NCBI GenBank assembly: GCA_000277445.1
Contig: AJWJ01000109.1
Coordinates: forward strand, 1 to 53,943
DNA: 53,943 bases
Source of the DNA: Polysphondylium violaceum
Taxonomy: Eukaryota; Evosea; Eumycetozoa; Dictyosteliales; Dictyosteliaceae
Reading direction: 5' to 3'
In this document: piece after piece, positions 34,572 to 46,707 of the stretch
How the letters are laid out: every line of letters starts with the position of its first letter
Position numbering within the stretch: the stretch's first letter is position 1
The notes under the pieces: generated by a model
The model's input: the letters and a program-made list of their open reading frames with translations, nothing else
Database searches by the model: none
Told to the model about the DNA's origin: nothing
Translations under genes and position numbers: made by a program

Positions 34572-37402
34572 ATGTCATTGACAAATAGCATTGCATTGCC
34601 AACTATAGATGGCAGTGTTAATGAATGGAGCAATGATATGTTTAGTCCAGAATTACAAGCAGCAATTCGTGATATTGTCCCTGTTAAAGATAAAGATTTC
34701 GATCAACATGACTTTAATCCTGTCGTCTATATCAATGATCATTTCCCTACTGGTATATATCGTATACTGCTACCACGACTACTTTAATATCCACGATATC
34801 ATACTAATCAATAGTTGCACCACTACTATTACAGAACAATCTTTAATCCATTTAGATAGTTTTATGAATAGATTAAAATTAAAGATTATAAAGATTGATG
34901 AAGAAATTATTCAAGAAGTTAGATTACAAAGTAGTACAGGTACAAAGGGTAAAGAAGATTTAGAGAATTCAAAGAGATCAATTCAAGAACTCTTGACAAA
35001 GATTCGTGATATCAAATCCAAAGCCATTCAATCTGAACAAATGGTAACTGAAATTTGTAAAGATATTAAATCTTTAGATTATGCTAAAAAGAATTTAACA
35101 ACTGCTATTACTACTCTTAAAAGATTACATATGATGGGTATGTTTATTTGTTTATTTCTCATCTGATATTAAATATTAACTCAAACAACAACAATAACAA
35201 TAACAATCATATAGTAATGGGTGTTGAACAATTAAAACATATGGTTGATGATAAACAATATTCAGCTGTAGCACATTTACTTGAAGCAACTGCTCAATTT
35301 ACAGAAGGATTTAAAGACTATAGAGAATCACCAAAGATCTATGCTTTAAACAAGGAATTGGATCATATTAGAAGTAAAGTTAAAGATCAAATTTATGAAG
35401 ATTTTAAAAAGTATAGTATTATTCAAGTATAGATATCACACCTCATATATATATTAACTATATTATAGTTATATACCATATACTAGTAATCAAATTAAAC
35501 CAAATGAAGAAAATAGATGGAAAAGTTCATGTTATGTTATCGATGCATTGGGATCAGAAGTTAAAAAAGATTTCTTGAGATGGTTTTGTGATATTCAGCT
35601 ATCAGGATACAAGACTGCCTTTGGTATTGGATCAGAACACTATTCATTGGATAGCACAGAGAGAAGATTTGCATGGTTAAATAGACAATTGAAAACATTT
35701 AGAGAAGAGTATGCATTGGTATTTCCACCTGAATGGTCAATGGAAGAACAAATTGCTCATGAATTTTGTGTTGCCACTCGTTTAGCTCTTCAAGAAATAC
35801 TCTTGACAAACAAAAATAATATTGAAGTAACTGTATTACTTCGTGTATTAAACAAAACACTTGAATTTGAAAACAAACTATATGAATTATTTGCCTCTAT
35901 GGGTCAAAAATTGGCCTCTCCAACTGTATGTATAACTATAATAATAGATATATAGTTTATATTAACCAATTGATTATTAATTAATAATATGATAATAATA
36001 ACAATAGATGTCATCAACACCATCATATGATAGTGGTAGAGGATCAGATTTATTATCAGATTCTGATTTATCAGATTCTGATGATGAAAATTCATCTGAA
36101 AAAGATGGACCAAATAATAGTGAAGAAGGTATTAGAGAAAGATGGAGACAAAGAGAAGAAAGACAGAGAAGAAAAGAAATGGATAGAAACAATAGTTCAA
36201 GTTCACTCAATTCCACTTCATCTGCATCTATGATGGAACAACAAAAACAATTGGACGCTCCAAAATCATATGACAGATTCAAGGGAATTATCTCTACTTG
36301 TTTTGATCCATACATGGATTTGTATATTAATGAAGAGGATAAAAAGATGGGCGAAGTACTCAAAAAGGTTATCAGCGAAGAGACTTGGAGCTTTAAAGAA
36401 GAGGAGAGCAACAACAAGGTGCTCCACAGCAGCACTGATCTATTCTTTTATTTCACTCGTTCTATGAAGCGTTGCTCCAGTCTCTCTAAAAACGATCCAC
36501 TCTTTAATCTCTATGAACTCTTTAGAAGATATCTCACTCAATACGGCAGCATCATATCCAACAAGATTCCCTCTGACGTTGGCAGATCCCACGAGATTGC
36601 AGAGGACAAGACCATTTGTCTCATTATCAATACCGCCGAGTATTGCAAAAAGACTACTGGTCAAATGAATGACAGCATCAAAAAGATTATTGACGAGCGT
36701 CATAAAGAGCAGATCAACATGCAAGACATTCAAAACGAGTTTTCCAGCATCATTGCCAAGGGTGTCAAATCGATTGTCAATGGCATCGAGTCTAAATTGG
36801 ACCCACATCTCTTGGCCATGGCACGTATCGATTGGGATCGTTACCAATACGTCGGTGACAACTCTCCCTATGTCAATGAAATGGTCAACATCATCACCTC
36901 TTCGGCCACACTCGAACTCGAATGGCTCTCACCCGACCACTATAGATACTTTTGCGATCTGTTTGTCGGCTCATTCATTCTCAGAATCACTCAATCCATC
37001 TTTAAGTGCGGCAAAATCTCTGAAATTGGCTCCCAAGGCATTCTGTTGGATATCACCACCATCAAATCCACCCTCTTGGATCTCTTGTCCAAACTCAAAG
37101 ACAATCGTAGCAACACTCGTTACATTAAATTGGTAAACAAAGAATTTGCCAAAGCAGAAAATATCCTCAAGTGCGTTGGTTGTCCCAAAGAATCCTTTGT
37201 TGAAACATTCAAAGAACTCTTTCCAGACAACACCCACGACTCTTATTTCCAACAAATTATGGATCTCAAAGGTTACAAATCTGGTGATAAAATTACAACT
37301 GAATTATTTGAAAAGTATGCTTCCAAAGTCGACAAAACTCTTACCTCATTCAAAAAGATTGGTATTGTCTCTTCACTTTTAAATTCTAATAATAATAAAT
37401 AA
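34572..37402 (+). CDS. vps53: Vps53, GARP tethering complex subunit
   Basis: Vps53 is a core subunit of the GARP (and EARP) complex that tethers endosome-derived vesicles at the trans-Golgi. Exons 34572-34752, 34835-35137, 35215-35410, 35469-35925 and 36008-37402 give 843 residues. Conserved blocks: FNPVVYINDHFPTEQSLIHLD across the first intron, RSIQELLTKIRDIKSKAIQSE, LDYAKKNLTTAITTLKRLHMM, then GVEQLKHMVDDKQYSAVAHLL, and in the C-terminal part SSTDLFFYFTRSMKRCSSLS and NLYELFRRYLTQYG. The donor at 35411 (GTATAG) was chosen because it is the only GT giving phase 2 for the exon at 35469; an adjacent GTATTA does not keep the frame. A Ser/Asp/Glu-rich insert (residues ~380-460) begins exon 5. Confidence 0.93.
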
Positions 37403-40193
37403 GAATATAAATAAATTAAAAATTACTGTCGTTTTTCAATTATTTAAGATTTGCAAATAATAATCAACCCATATTCAAAGTAAAGATAATCAAACCATTC
37501 CAGATCGAGGTAAATTTAGAGGGAACCGATTAGATCTTTTGTTTTGTTTTTGACTCAAACCATAACTTGAGTTGGCCATTGATTTTATTAGAGCAACGTA
37601 CACGTCAGTGCAGAGCACTATGACGAACTCTTAGGTATTAACAACTTCGAAATGATAAAAATCACAACAAAAAAAATGTCATTTTTTAAAAAAATTCAAA
37701 AAAAAAAAAATACCCAACCCACAATGTTTTGGCTAAAGAACCTCATATAAGGTAGAATCTTTCAATCTTTAAGAGATTTTTTAGGGGTGCTCTTAAGACC
37801 GGTAGTGTGGGGTAATCTATCTCTAGATGTATAGTGTTTTGTTGCCCCGCTTCTTATTGTGAGAGGCGATCGCTATCGATCGTGTCATAAGCGCCCAAGA
37901 GCTAATTGCCAACATTGTTTCTACCTCTCTTCCCAAAGTTTCTTTGGTGTTGAGGACTGATTTCTCTCTCTGGTGGGAATCATGGTAAACAATAATGGTA
38001 TATTTTAAATCATTAAATGTAAAGAAAAATAAAAGATGGACTGGACAAGTCAAACTTGAATGAATTAAATATAAATCAGATTACACTTGATTGGCTCTTT
38101 TATTTTTTACAAGCATAAGTTTGTTTGGTTATTTCTTGGTTAAAACTATATATTCATTTATCTTTATCTATATACTTTATTTTTTTAATACCACCATCTT
38201 TTTCTCTTTTCAAAACTCATATCTGGTTTATCAAAGTAATCGATTGATACTCAACATATATCGCATTATATTGGTAAATTATACATTGTATTCATTCCAA
38301 GCTATTGTGGAATGCGAGTGACAAAAAGATTAGTAATTTAAATTTGTAAACTATCATTCCGTTAATATCTATTATTAATCTTGATATCCGCATATTTATT
38401 AATATCTCTTGTATTGTTATGGTGGTGCATAAAAAAGATATTTATTGGGCGTAATCTAACTAAATATATATAAAATCACACACATAACCCACTCAGACAT
38501 ACACAATCTCAAAGCATGAAATAAATCTTCACACAAATATAACCAGTCCAGTTGGATTCATACATAACATTTACCCTCTTGTATTACATATTTCTTACAT
38601 AATCGTCCACACACCTTCAAATTTCTCTTGATTTCCTTGATGTGTGACATGTCAAAAAAAACGTTGAAAATCAAAAAAAAAATTGAAAAAAATTTAAAAA
38701 AAATTAAATTTCAGACTAGAAAAAAAAAAAAAAATACAAACTGGGGAGTCGATTTTTTAAATTTTTGCGCTTGGAGAGGGTAGGTAATATGGGGGAGGGG
38801 GTGTAAAAAAACTTATCAAATTCTATCGATATCCTATCGAATTGATTTTTTTTTTCTTCTTTTTTGTTACAAGTCATCCAATGTTTTTTTTTTTTTTTCT
38901 TTCACATTATTTTTTAAATTATAAAATCAAAACTTGTTTTGTGTGTTTTATACATATTTATTTAATATTCATCTCTCTGCTTTTTATATCCATACAGCAT
39001 AGACCTATATTAATTAATTTTAATTAATTCCTATTTTTTATTTTTTTTGTTTTTGATTTTATTTCTTGTTTTTTCACCTTACGATATAAATCGAGTGTGT
39101 TGATTTCTGTGTGTGTCTTATTTTTTTAGTAGCATAACAAATTTGTACCAATAGAGTAAGTGTATACTGTCTGATTCACCGTCAATGTTCACTCGTGTCA
39201 GTTTCTATTACCATATATTACCGTATGTTTATCTGTGATGAATGAGTGGATTAATCAAGAGACTATATTTCTTTTTTCTCTTGCGCTTATCTAGGTTGTT
39301 TTAACATAGATTATTATTGTATTTCCCCTTTCTCATAATATCTGCTTTTCACACACCTCAACACCACACACAAACAAGGAAAAAAAGACATTTTTTTTTT
39401 GTGAATGTTTTTATTTTATTTCTTTTTTGTTTTTTATTTTCTATTTTTTGTTTGGATTTGTCGTTTAATTTATCATTATAATCAATCTCGTATGGGGTCT
39501 AAATTACAATTCCACACACACAATACAGTCGTAGTTATATTAGTTTAATTTATACATTCACATCACAAACAACAACCTATATATTATTTCATTCATTCAT
39601 TCATTCTTCAACATAATATATATTCTCTCAAAACAACACCACGCACCAGTACTCTATCGAGGTCTCTTTAATTTAATTAATAGTGTCCTCTCAATCACTA
39701 AATTTCAATTGGCTCAAATTGAGACGCTTTGTTGCCGTTTTTCAAATTTTTAAATTTTGCGTTTTTTTTCATTTTTTTTTTACTAAAAGAGGTGCACAGG
39801 AGGGAAATTTCTCACTTGCCCAAACAACACATTACATAATCATAGCGTTGTTGGGATTGCAAGTTGGTTTTCGTATACAATATTGTCAGTCACATTCCTT
39901 AACAATAACAACAGCAATATAAACAAAACTATATAAACAAACAACTCTTTACAAAACACGCTCTCTCACTCACATCACTCACTCACATCAATCATCACAC
40001 ATTTTCATTTTCTTATTGCATATTACATTATTTCACACACTCTTTTTTTATTATTTTTTCATTTTTTCAAATATTATTTGTGCAATCTCAAGATTTTTAT
40101 GCTAACAGGATTTTCTAAAATTTAATTTTTTTTTTTTAATTTTTGAAAATTTTTTTTTCAATTTTTTAATTTTGCCATCAGAAAGCTTAAATC
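37403..40193. other. 2.8 kb gene-free stretch
   Basis: Both flanking genes are on the plus strand, so this holds the vps53 3' UTR and the aminotransferase promoter and leader. The patch 37790-38000 has more G and C than its surroundings and the nested palindromes GCGATCGC and ATCGAT near 37867-37880, but no convincing frame. From 38640 onwards there are many T and A tracts (e.g. 38719-38732, 38889-38900) and CA/TC-rich leader-like sequence (39590-40010). No RNA gene was recognised. Confidence 0.6.
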
Positions 40194-42169
40194 ATGTTCA
40201 AAAGAAGTTTAGTTTTATTATCCACTACCACTACAACAAATACAACAAAAATTGTAAATCCAGCTGCTGCTGCTACCGCCAACGCTACCTTTAACCAAAT
40301 TTCACAAAAGAAAAAGAAAACCTCAAAGAAACAACAACAAATATTCAATATGGCCACTTCTAGTATGTATATCTTAAATTATCATTTCTGTGTTTTTGTG
40401 TTTGCATATGCAAGCAATTTTGATTGTTCAATCACACCATATGCGTGTGAGGAGGAAAAAGAAAAAAAAAAAAGAAAAAAGAATCGACTCTATAAATTTG
40501 AAGTTTATATGTGTGATATGATATGATTGGGCAGCTATGAAATTTACTCCTCACAAATTTAATATCAAAATTCGATATTCTTTTTTTTTTTTTTTTTTTT
40601 TGCGCATTTTTCAAAGTGATCAAAATCAAAAAAAAAAAACCAGGATTTTTAAAAATTTGAAAATCAAAATTTTTGCCAATCATACAAATTTCTAACATGT
40701 TAAAAAAAAAAACAGAAAAATTTATGACATTAGATACCATTTGTCCAAATGTCAAGAGTGCACAATATGCAGTTCGTGGTGAATTAGTTATTCGTGCTGA
40801 AGCCCTCTCACATACATTACAAAAACAAAAGGCCGAAGGTTCCAAATTACTCCCATTTGATGAAATTGTCTATTGCAACATTGGTAATCCACAACAACTC
40901 AAACAAAAACCACTCACCTATTTCCGTCAAGTTCTTTCATTGGTTGAATGCCCAGAACTCTTGGACAACCCATACTTAGATAAAATTTTCCCAGCCGATG
41001 TCATTGGTCGTGCCAAACAAATCCTCAGCTCCATCAACTTTACCACTGGTGCCTACAGTAGTTCACAAGGTATTCCATTGGTTTTGAAATCAGTTGCAGA
41101 ATTTATTGAACGTCGTGATGGCCATCCAGCCGATCCAAACAACATTTTCTTGACCGATGGTGCTAGTGTTGGTGTACAAAGAATCCTCAAACTTTTGATC
41201 AAAGATCGTTCCGACGGTATCTTGATTCCAATTCCACAATATCCATTATATTCTGCCACCATTGAACTTTACAACGGTTCCCAGTTGGGTTACCTCTTGA
41301 ACGAGGAAAAGAACTGGGGTTTGGAAGTCTCTGAACTCGAAAAATCATATAAAGAAGCTCTTGCCAAGGGTATCACCCCACGTGCCCTCGTTATCATCAA
41401 TCCAGGTAATCCAACTGGTCAATGTCTCGACAGAAAGAATATGGAAGAAATCGTAGAGTTTTGTCACAAGAACCGTCTTGTTCTCCTCGCCGATGAAGTA
41501 TACCAAGAAAACGTTTACGTCAAAGAAACCAAACCATTTATCTCTTTTAAAAAGGTTGTCAAAGAAATGGGTGGTGACTATGCCGATCTCGAAATGGTCT
41601 CTTTCCACTCTGTATCCAAAGGTTTTGTTGGTGAATGCGGTAAACGTGGTGGTTACATGGAAATCAATGGTATTGAATCTGATATTAAAGCCGAAATTTA
41701 TAAATTAGCCTCTATTGGCCTCTGTCCAAATGTCACTGGTCAATTGGTTGTCGACTTGATGGTTCGTCCACCCGCCAAAGGTGAACCATCCCACGATCTC
41801 TACGTAAAGGAAAGAGACAATATCTATGATTCATTAAAAGCTAGAGCCCTCCTCTTGAATAAAGCCCTCAACAGTTTAGAAGGTGTCACCTGTAACCCAC
41901 CCGAAGGTGCTATGTATGCCTTCCCACAAATTCGTCTTCCACAAAAAGCCGTCGATGAAGCCAAAAAGAATGGTAAGGCTCCAGATGCCTACTATTGTAT
42001 TCAATTATTAGAAGCCACCGGTATTTGCGTTGTACCAGGTTCAGGTTTTGGTCAAAAAGACGGTACCTATCATTTCAGAACTACTTTCTTACCCTCTGAA
42101 GAAGCCATCGAAGGTGTTTGTACTAAAATTGCCGATTTCCACGCCAACTTTATGAACAAATATAAATAA
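40194..42169 (+). CDS. gpt: Alanine aminotransferase, mitochondrial-type
   Basis: This PLP enzyme interconverts alanine and 2-oxoglutarate with pyruvate and glutamate. Exons 40194-40362 and 40716-42169 give 540 residues. The N-terminus MFKRSLVLLS plus a Thr/Ala/Lys/Gln stretch without acidic residues fits a mitochondrial presequence. The catalytic domain starts KKFMTLDTICPNVKSAQYAVRGE (split across the intron) and contains IVYCNIGNPQQL, LTDGASVGVQRIL, PQYPLYSATIELY, INPGNPTGQ, LLADEVYQENVY, and Lys358 in SFHSVSKGFVGECGKRGGY, the Schiff-base site; CVVPGSGFGQKDGTYHFRTTFLP closes the fold. These are specific to the ALT subgroup of class I aminotransferases. Codon 53 is a second in-frame ATG (MATS) three codons before the intron, possibly a cytosolic start. 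The 353-base intron is long for this window. Confidence 0.95.
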
Positions 42170-43059
42170 ACAAGTTGGTTAAATAAATAATAATAGTAAT
42201 AATAATAATAATAATAATAATTTTAAAAAAAATTAAACAACAAACATATAGTAGTTTTCGTAATCATATTTTTAGTCAATAGTAGTACTGTTTTTTATTC
42301 CAATCACAATCACAATCACTTTAATTCCAATTCAATTATAACAAGCGTCTATACTCATCACTCAAAAAAGGTTATTGGTTAAAATCATTGGTTTCCGCAT
42401 TATCAAGTATTTTTTTTAATATTAATATTGGTATTATAATTTAATTTGTATGGAGAGCTCTAGAGAGCTTACAAACATAACACGTAGTGGTAGTTATAAA
42501 TTTAATAAATTTTGTATATATTCTTAAAAAAATCAAACCAAGGTCATCTTTGATGATGATTCAATTTTTTAAAAAATCTATTTATAAAAGTTACAATTGT
42601 CCAGGATTTTTTTCAATTGTAAACCTACATTTTTGTGTGTCAAAGTCTGAAATTTTCATTTTTTTAAATTTTTTAAAGTTTTCGCGTGATTTTTTTTATA
42701 TGTCTCACACTAGCCCACACATTAAACACTACTCACCCTTCTCATCCACCACATTACTCAAAAAACAAAAAAAGTAATCAAATGTGTTGTTACATTGGTT
42801 ATTTATATTCGAGGAGGTTATAATTAATAGGTTTATTTATTTTAATTTTAAAAAGTTAGCATACAAAACAATACAACACAATAGTTTATAGTTAGTAATA
42901 TTAGTAATAATAGTAATAACACACAAGAGTCTAGAATAAATAATAGATAATAAATACACTACATACCATACATAGAAATAGATGTTGTTATAACATTCCA
43001 CAATACACAATTACACTGTACAGTTACTATAGGTACGACACTATTACTATTCAATAACA
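42170..43059. other. Intergenic between plus-strand genes
   Basis: This 0.9 kb has a TAA/ATA-type repeat just after the aminotransferase stop (42184-42222), A/T-rich DNA, an AGAGCTCT palindrome near 42455, and a leader-like CA-rich section before the ATG at 43060. A 96-codon frame at 42487-42777 is made of Phe/Lys/Ser codons and has no support. Confidence 0.65.
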
Positions 43060-45493
43060 ATGAAGTTTGGAAAATATTTACAGAGACATCAAGTGCCAGA
43101 ATGGAGAAAAAAGTATGTTTTTTATAAACAGTTTAAGAAACAGATCAAGGCGATCAAGAGATCGCTCAACGAGGATGAGTTTAGTGTTCCCTCGCAGCAT
43201 CAACAGCAGCAGAGTAGTAGTAATCTTCAGGATAGTAATATGTTGAACGAAAGTATGATACAGATACAAAAGGAGCGAAACACAGAGCGTGAGGAAAAAA
43301 AGTTTGAGGCCATGTTGGCTGAAGAGTTTGAAAAGGTGAATTCGTTCTACCTGCAACAGGAAGACATATTTATCAAGCAATTCAATGATATTCGTGAACG
43401 ACTGGATACGCTGCCCGCGGGAAAAGACAAAGAGTCAAAGAGACCGGCGTGGTACAGCAAGACGGGCATTCTTCATCACCACCCCTCAGAGAGCAGGAAG
43501 TCTGGCTCTCATTCGCGAACGCCCAGCAACGGCAGCGGTGCGTCGTCGCCTCTCAGCGATTTGACAAACTCGACCAACATCAGACACAGACTAAAGGTGG
43601 CGGCAGCAAGCGAGCCTGCGTCACCCGCACAACCCATTCCCAACGCATTCAAGGTCATTGCTCACGCTACCAACGCAGAGACATATTGGTCGTCCAAAAA
43701 ACTCAATGTAACCAAGGTACGCAGAGCGCTAAAAAGAGCACTCGAGGAAAACTATCGAGAGATACAGGTACTCAAGGAATACGTGTCGCTCAATCACACA
43801 GCCTTTAGAAAGATTTTCAAAAAGTATGACAAGATCCTTGGACGCTCGAGAAGTGTCGAAGGCATGCGATTTGTCGAGTCGCAGTACTTTAACAGCTCGA
43901 AAAAGCTCGTTGTCGCGGAAACAGAAATTGAAGATCTGTACATCAATGTCTTTAAACACGGCAACCGAAGAGACGGCATGGCCAAGCTGCGTGTACCCAA
44001 AGAGTATCACGCACCACCCCACATTGTATTCTCAACGGGCGCTCTCACCGGCGCCAGCATCGTGTTGTTTATCTTTTGCATTCGTTATATGATTGGCTTT
44101 GTCTCTGTGTTTTACTTTGACTCTGAGACGCCCATTGACTTTTTGTCCATATTTATGTTGTTTCGATTTATCGGTCTGCCCATCATCCTGCTGTGGTACT
44201 TTGGCATTTTGTTTTACGTGTGTAGTGGAAAAAAGATCAATCTGTTCTTGATCCTGGGCTGGGACGCGAGGTCTCATATCACCCACTACCACATCCTCTT
44301 GTTGGCTGCCAGCTTGACGTTCCTTTGGACCGGCGCGCTGTTTCTCTATATTTACATTGCCACTCACTTTAGTGGCCGTCTGCCCGTGCTTTTCCCCTTT
44401 CTCTTGATCATCATCATCTTGAGCGTGGTGTTTTGTCCGTTCAACATCTTTTTCCGACAGAGTCGAATGTGGCTCATCACCACCTTTGGCCGCATCTTTT
44501 CCGCACCCTTCTTGCCTGTCAAATTCAAAGACTTTTTCTTTGGCGATCAGCTCACGTCCCTCTCGATTGTATTGAGTGATATGGAATATGTGTTTTGCTA
44601 CTTTGTCAAAGACTTGTGGAGCGGCGACGATCTGTGCTGGAGGATCAATCCCTATGTAAAGCCATGTCTCATTTCCATCCCCCCACTGCTTCGTGCACTT
44701 CAATCGCTCCGTCGTTACCGCGATGCCAAACAACGAGTCCATCTTTTAAACTTTGGTAAATACTCTATGAGCATTCTTTCGATTGTCACCTCTGCCATAG
44801 CACATGCACAATTAACTCCAGATCCCGGCAACTTTGGTCTCATGGCTTTGTGGTATTTCACGGCATCCATCAGTACCATTTACTCGTGTGCTTGGGATTT
44901 CTTGATGGATTGGGGTGTGCTCAGACTCCACAGCAGAAACTTTCTCTTGCGTGATCATCTCTACTATCGACACAAGTCTGTCTACTACTTTGCAATCGTT
45001 TCAAACATTATCATGAGAGTTTCTTGGGCTGTCAATATTTCCTTTGAATCCTATTCCTCAAAAACCAAAGAACTGATTGTATTAATTACAAGTATAATTG
45101 AAGTGACAAGAAGATTCCAATGGAATTGTAAGTATATACTTATATTTATCTACCCCTTTTCTCATTACTAATACTTTGATCTTACTAGTCTTCCGTTTAG
45201 AAAATGAACATCTCAGCAATGTTGGTAAATTTAAAGCATTTGAACTAAGAATTCCAGAAACTTTTTCAATCGCTGGAAAATTGAGTCAAATGGTCCTTCC
45301 AGACCCTATCGAAGAGGAAAAGCATGAAGAGTCTACCAAATTGGAAAACCAAAGTAGTACCACTGAAGATGATAACAATCAAAGCTCAAGCACAAACTCA
45401 AGTCCAGCTTGTGAAAATCATCAAGCCATTAATACTCCACCATCTTCTCCAGAAGATTTGGTGGCCGCAAATATAGTGGCATTAGATGATTAA
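43060..45493 (+). CDS. xpr1: XPR1/SYG1-type phosphate exporter (SPX-EXS)
   Basis: This is a membrane phosphate exporter whose SPX domain senses inositol pyrophosphates. Exons 43060-45127 and 45189-45493 give 790 residues. The SPX domain (~1-280) begins MKFGKYLQRHQVPEWRKKYV with the Lys-rich helix FKKQIKAIKR, and contains LKRALEENYREIQVLKEYVSLNHTAFRKIFKKYDK; a Ser/Gly/Pro-rich loop occupies ~140-190. About eight membrane helices start near residue 320. The EXS domain has RRYRDAKQRVHLLNFGKYS, YSCAWDFLMDWGVL, LRDHLYYRHKSVYYFAIVSN and, across the intron, [21 protein letters not shown], the family's best-conserved end. The tail is acidic/Ser-rich and ends without a retention signal. The intron begins GTAAGT and ends CTAG. 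The Siw14-like phosphatase 17 kb away acts on the same class of signalling molecule. Confidence 0.95.
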
Positions 45494-45819
45494 GAATCAT
45501 CTTCCCATCTTATCATCACCATAGTATTGCAAAACAATAAATACTATTATATGACCAGTTTTTCTATTAAATCTATTCGATTTACAACAGCAACTTCTCA
45601 TGAGAAAACTCGCACAATGACATCAGCCGAAAATTTTTTTTTGTTTTACTTTTTTGATTTGATATTTTTTCCTACAAAAATTTTCGACTGAAGTTTTAGG
45701 TCGAAAAAATAAAACAAGTTTGTGGAAAAAATCAAATTAAAAAATTTGAAAACCAAAAAAAAGGGCAATAAAAGGCTTTTCGAAACCAATTTTTTTTTTA
45801 CTGTCTGGATTACAACAAA
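45494..45819. other. Short intergenic with inverted repeat
   Basis: This 326-base gap between two plus-strand genes holds the xpr1 3' UTR, an imperfect 19-bp inverted repeat (45619-45693) and an AT-rich promoter for the small secreted protein. Confidence 0.7.
45619..45693. repeat. Imperfect inverted repeat, 19-bp arms
   Basis: The left arm ACATCAGCCGAAAATTTTT (45619-45637) pairs with the right arm AAAAATTTTCGACTGAAGT (45675-45693) with two mismatches around a 37-base T-rich spacer. It lies 127 bases upstream of the small secreted protein gene. Confidence 0.75.
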
Positions 45820-46383
45820 ATGAAAAATCTCTTATTCTTTGTCGCAATCATATTATCTGCTGCTTGTTTTGTTGAAGCTCGTGGTAATTGTTTAATTGGT
45901 GATTGGAATCACTCACTACGTTTCACAATCAACAGGTTTTTTGTTTGATTGTGCTGTTTTATTCTCAATAACTTTTATTAACCAGAGTTATCATTTTTTT
46001 GTTATACAACAGATGTTAAGCTTTTAGAAGGCTCTTGGAATAGATACAGTCTTTCCAACGATAACCAATCTTGCACTGCTGTTATTCCAACCGATATTAC
46101 TGTATCTTCAACTGTAAACTTTGTTGACTTTGTCAATGGTGGTTACCGTTTCCAACTCTATCTCTGGGCTGAGCAACCATTAGGTAAAGTTGATGGTTGG
46201 GGCTATCTTTACGTAAATGACCCACTTCAAAATTTTGGAAACTTTAAATTTGAAGGCCAATTAACTTCCAATGTAACCATGAACATGTACTTTCAACCAA
46301 TTCTCCCACCCAACCCACCAAGACCAAGCAGAGTTTGGCCACAATTCCCAAATGTTAGAGAAGTTTGGGTCAAAGCTTGTTAA
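45820..46383 (+). CDS. Small secreted protein, unknown family
   Basis: Two exons (45820-45883 and 46013-46383) splice in phase, with donor GTAATT and acceptor CAACAG, giving 144 residues. The N-terminus MKNLLFFVAIILSAACFVEA is a clear signal peptide that ends just before the intron. The mature part (~120 residues) is rich in aromatic residues and beta-strand-like alternation (GGYRFQLYLWAEQ, VDGWGYLYVND), has two Cys, one of them the final residue, a proline patch (PILPPNPPRPSRVWP) and one Asn-x-Thr glycosylation site (NVTM). It could be an extracellular beta-sandwich or carbohydrate-binding protein, but I recognise no family. The unspliced frame stops within the intron, so the spliced model is favoured. 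Confidence 0.7.
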
Positions 46384-46707
46384 TTATTAAGCTACTACTA
46401 ATAAAATATAATGTAAATTAAAAAATTATTTTATATTTTTTTAGTCACTCTAAATATCTTTTGGAGGGTTTTATTTTATTTAAATAATAAATAAGATTTT
46501 TTATTTACAGTTGTAATGTTATAGTTGTAATATTACTTGTGTTTTGAGATGGGGAGTTTATGGTCTAGATTCTATGTAAACCATTTATACAATAATTAAA
46601 AATGTTATTGTATTGTTTTGGGTATAAATAATAATTAAATATTACGCAATCGGTTTGTTTGATGAACGAATGGTAGTTATGTAAATATATAAAAATAATG
46701 TGTTGGA
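46384..46707. other. Convergent 3' intergenic
   Basis: This 324-base AT-rich gap separates the stops of the secreted protein gene and the hydrolase gene. Nothing beyond two 3' UTRs is visible. Confidence 0.75.

Noticed and set aside
37790-38053. 76-codon minus-strand frame in a balanced-composition patch after vps53
   Set aside because: No recognised motif, and the palindromes there are short; left as unassigned non-coding DNA.
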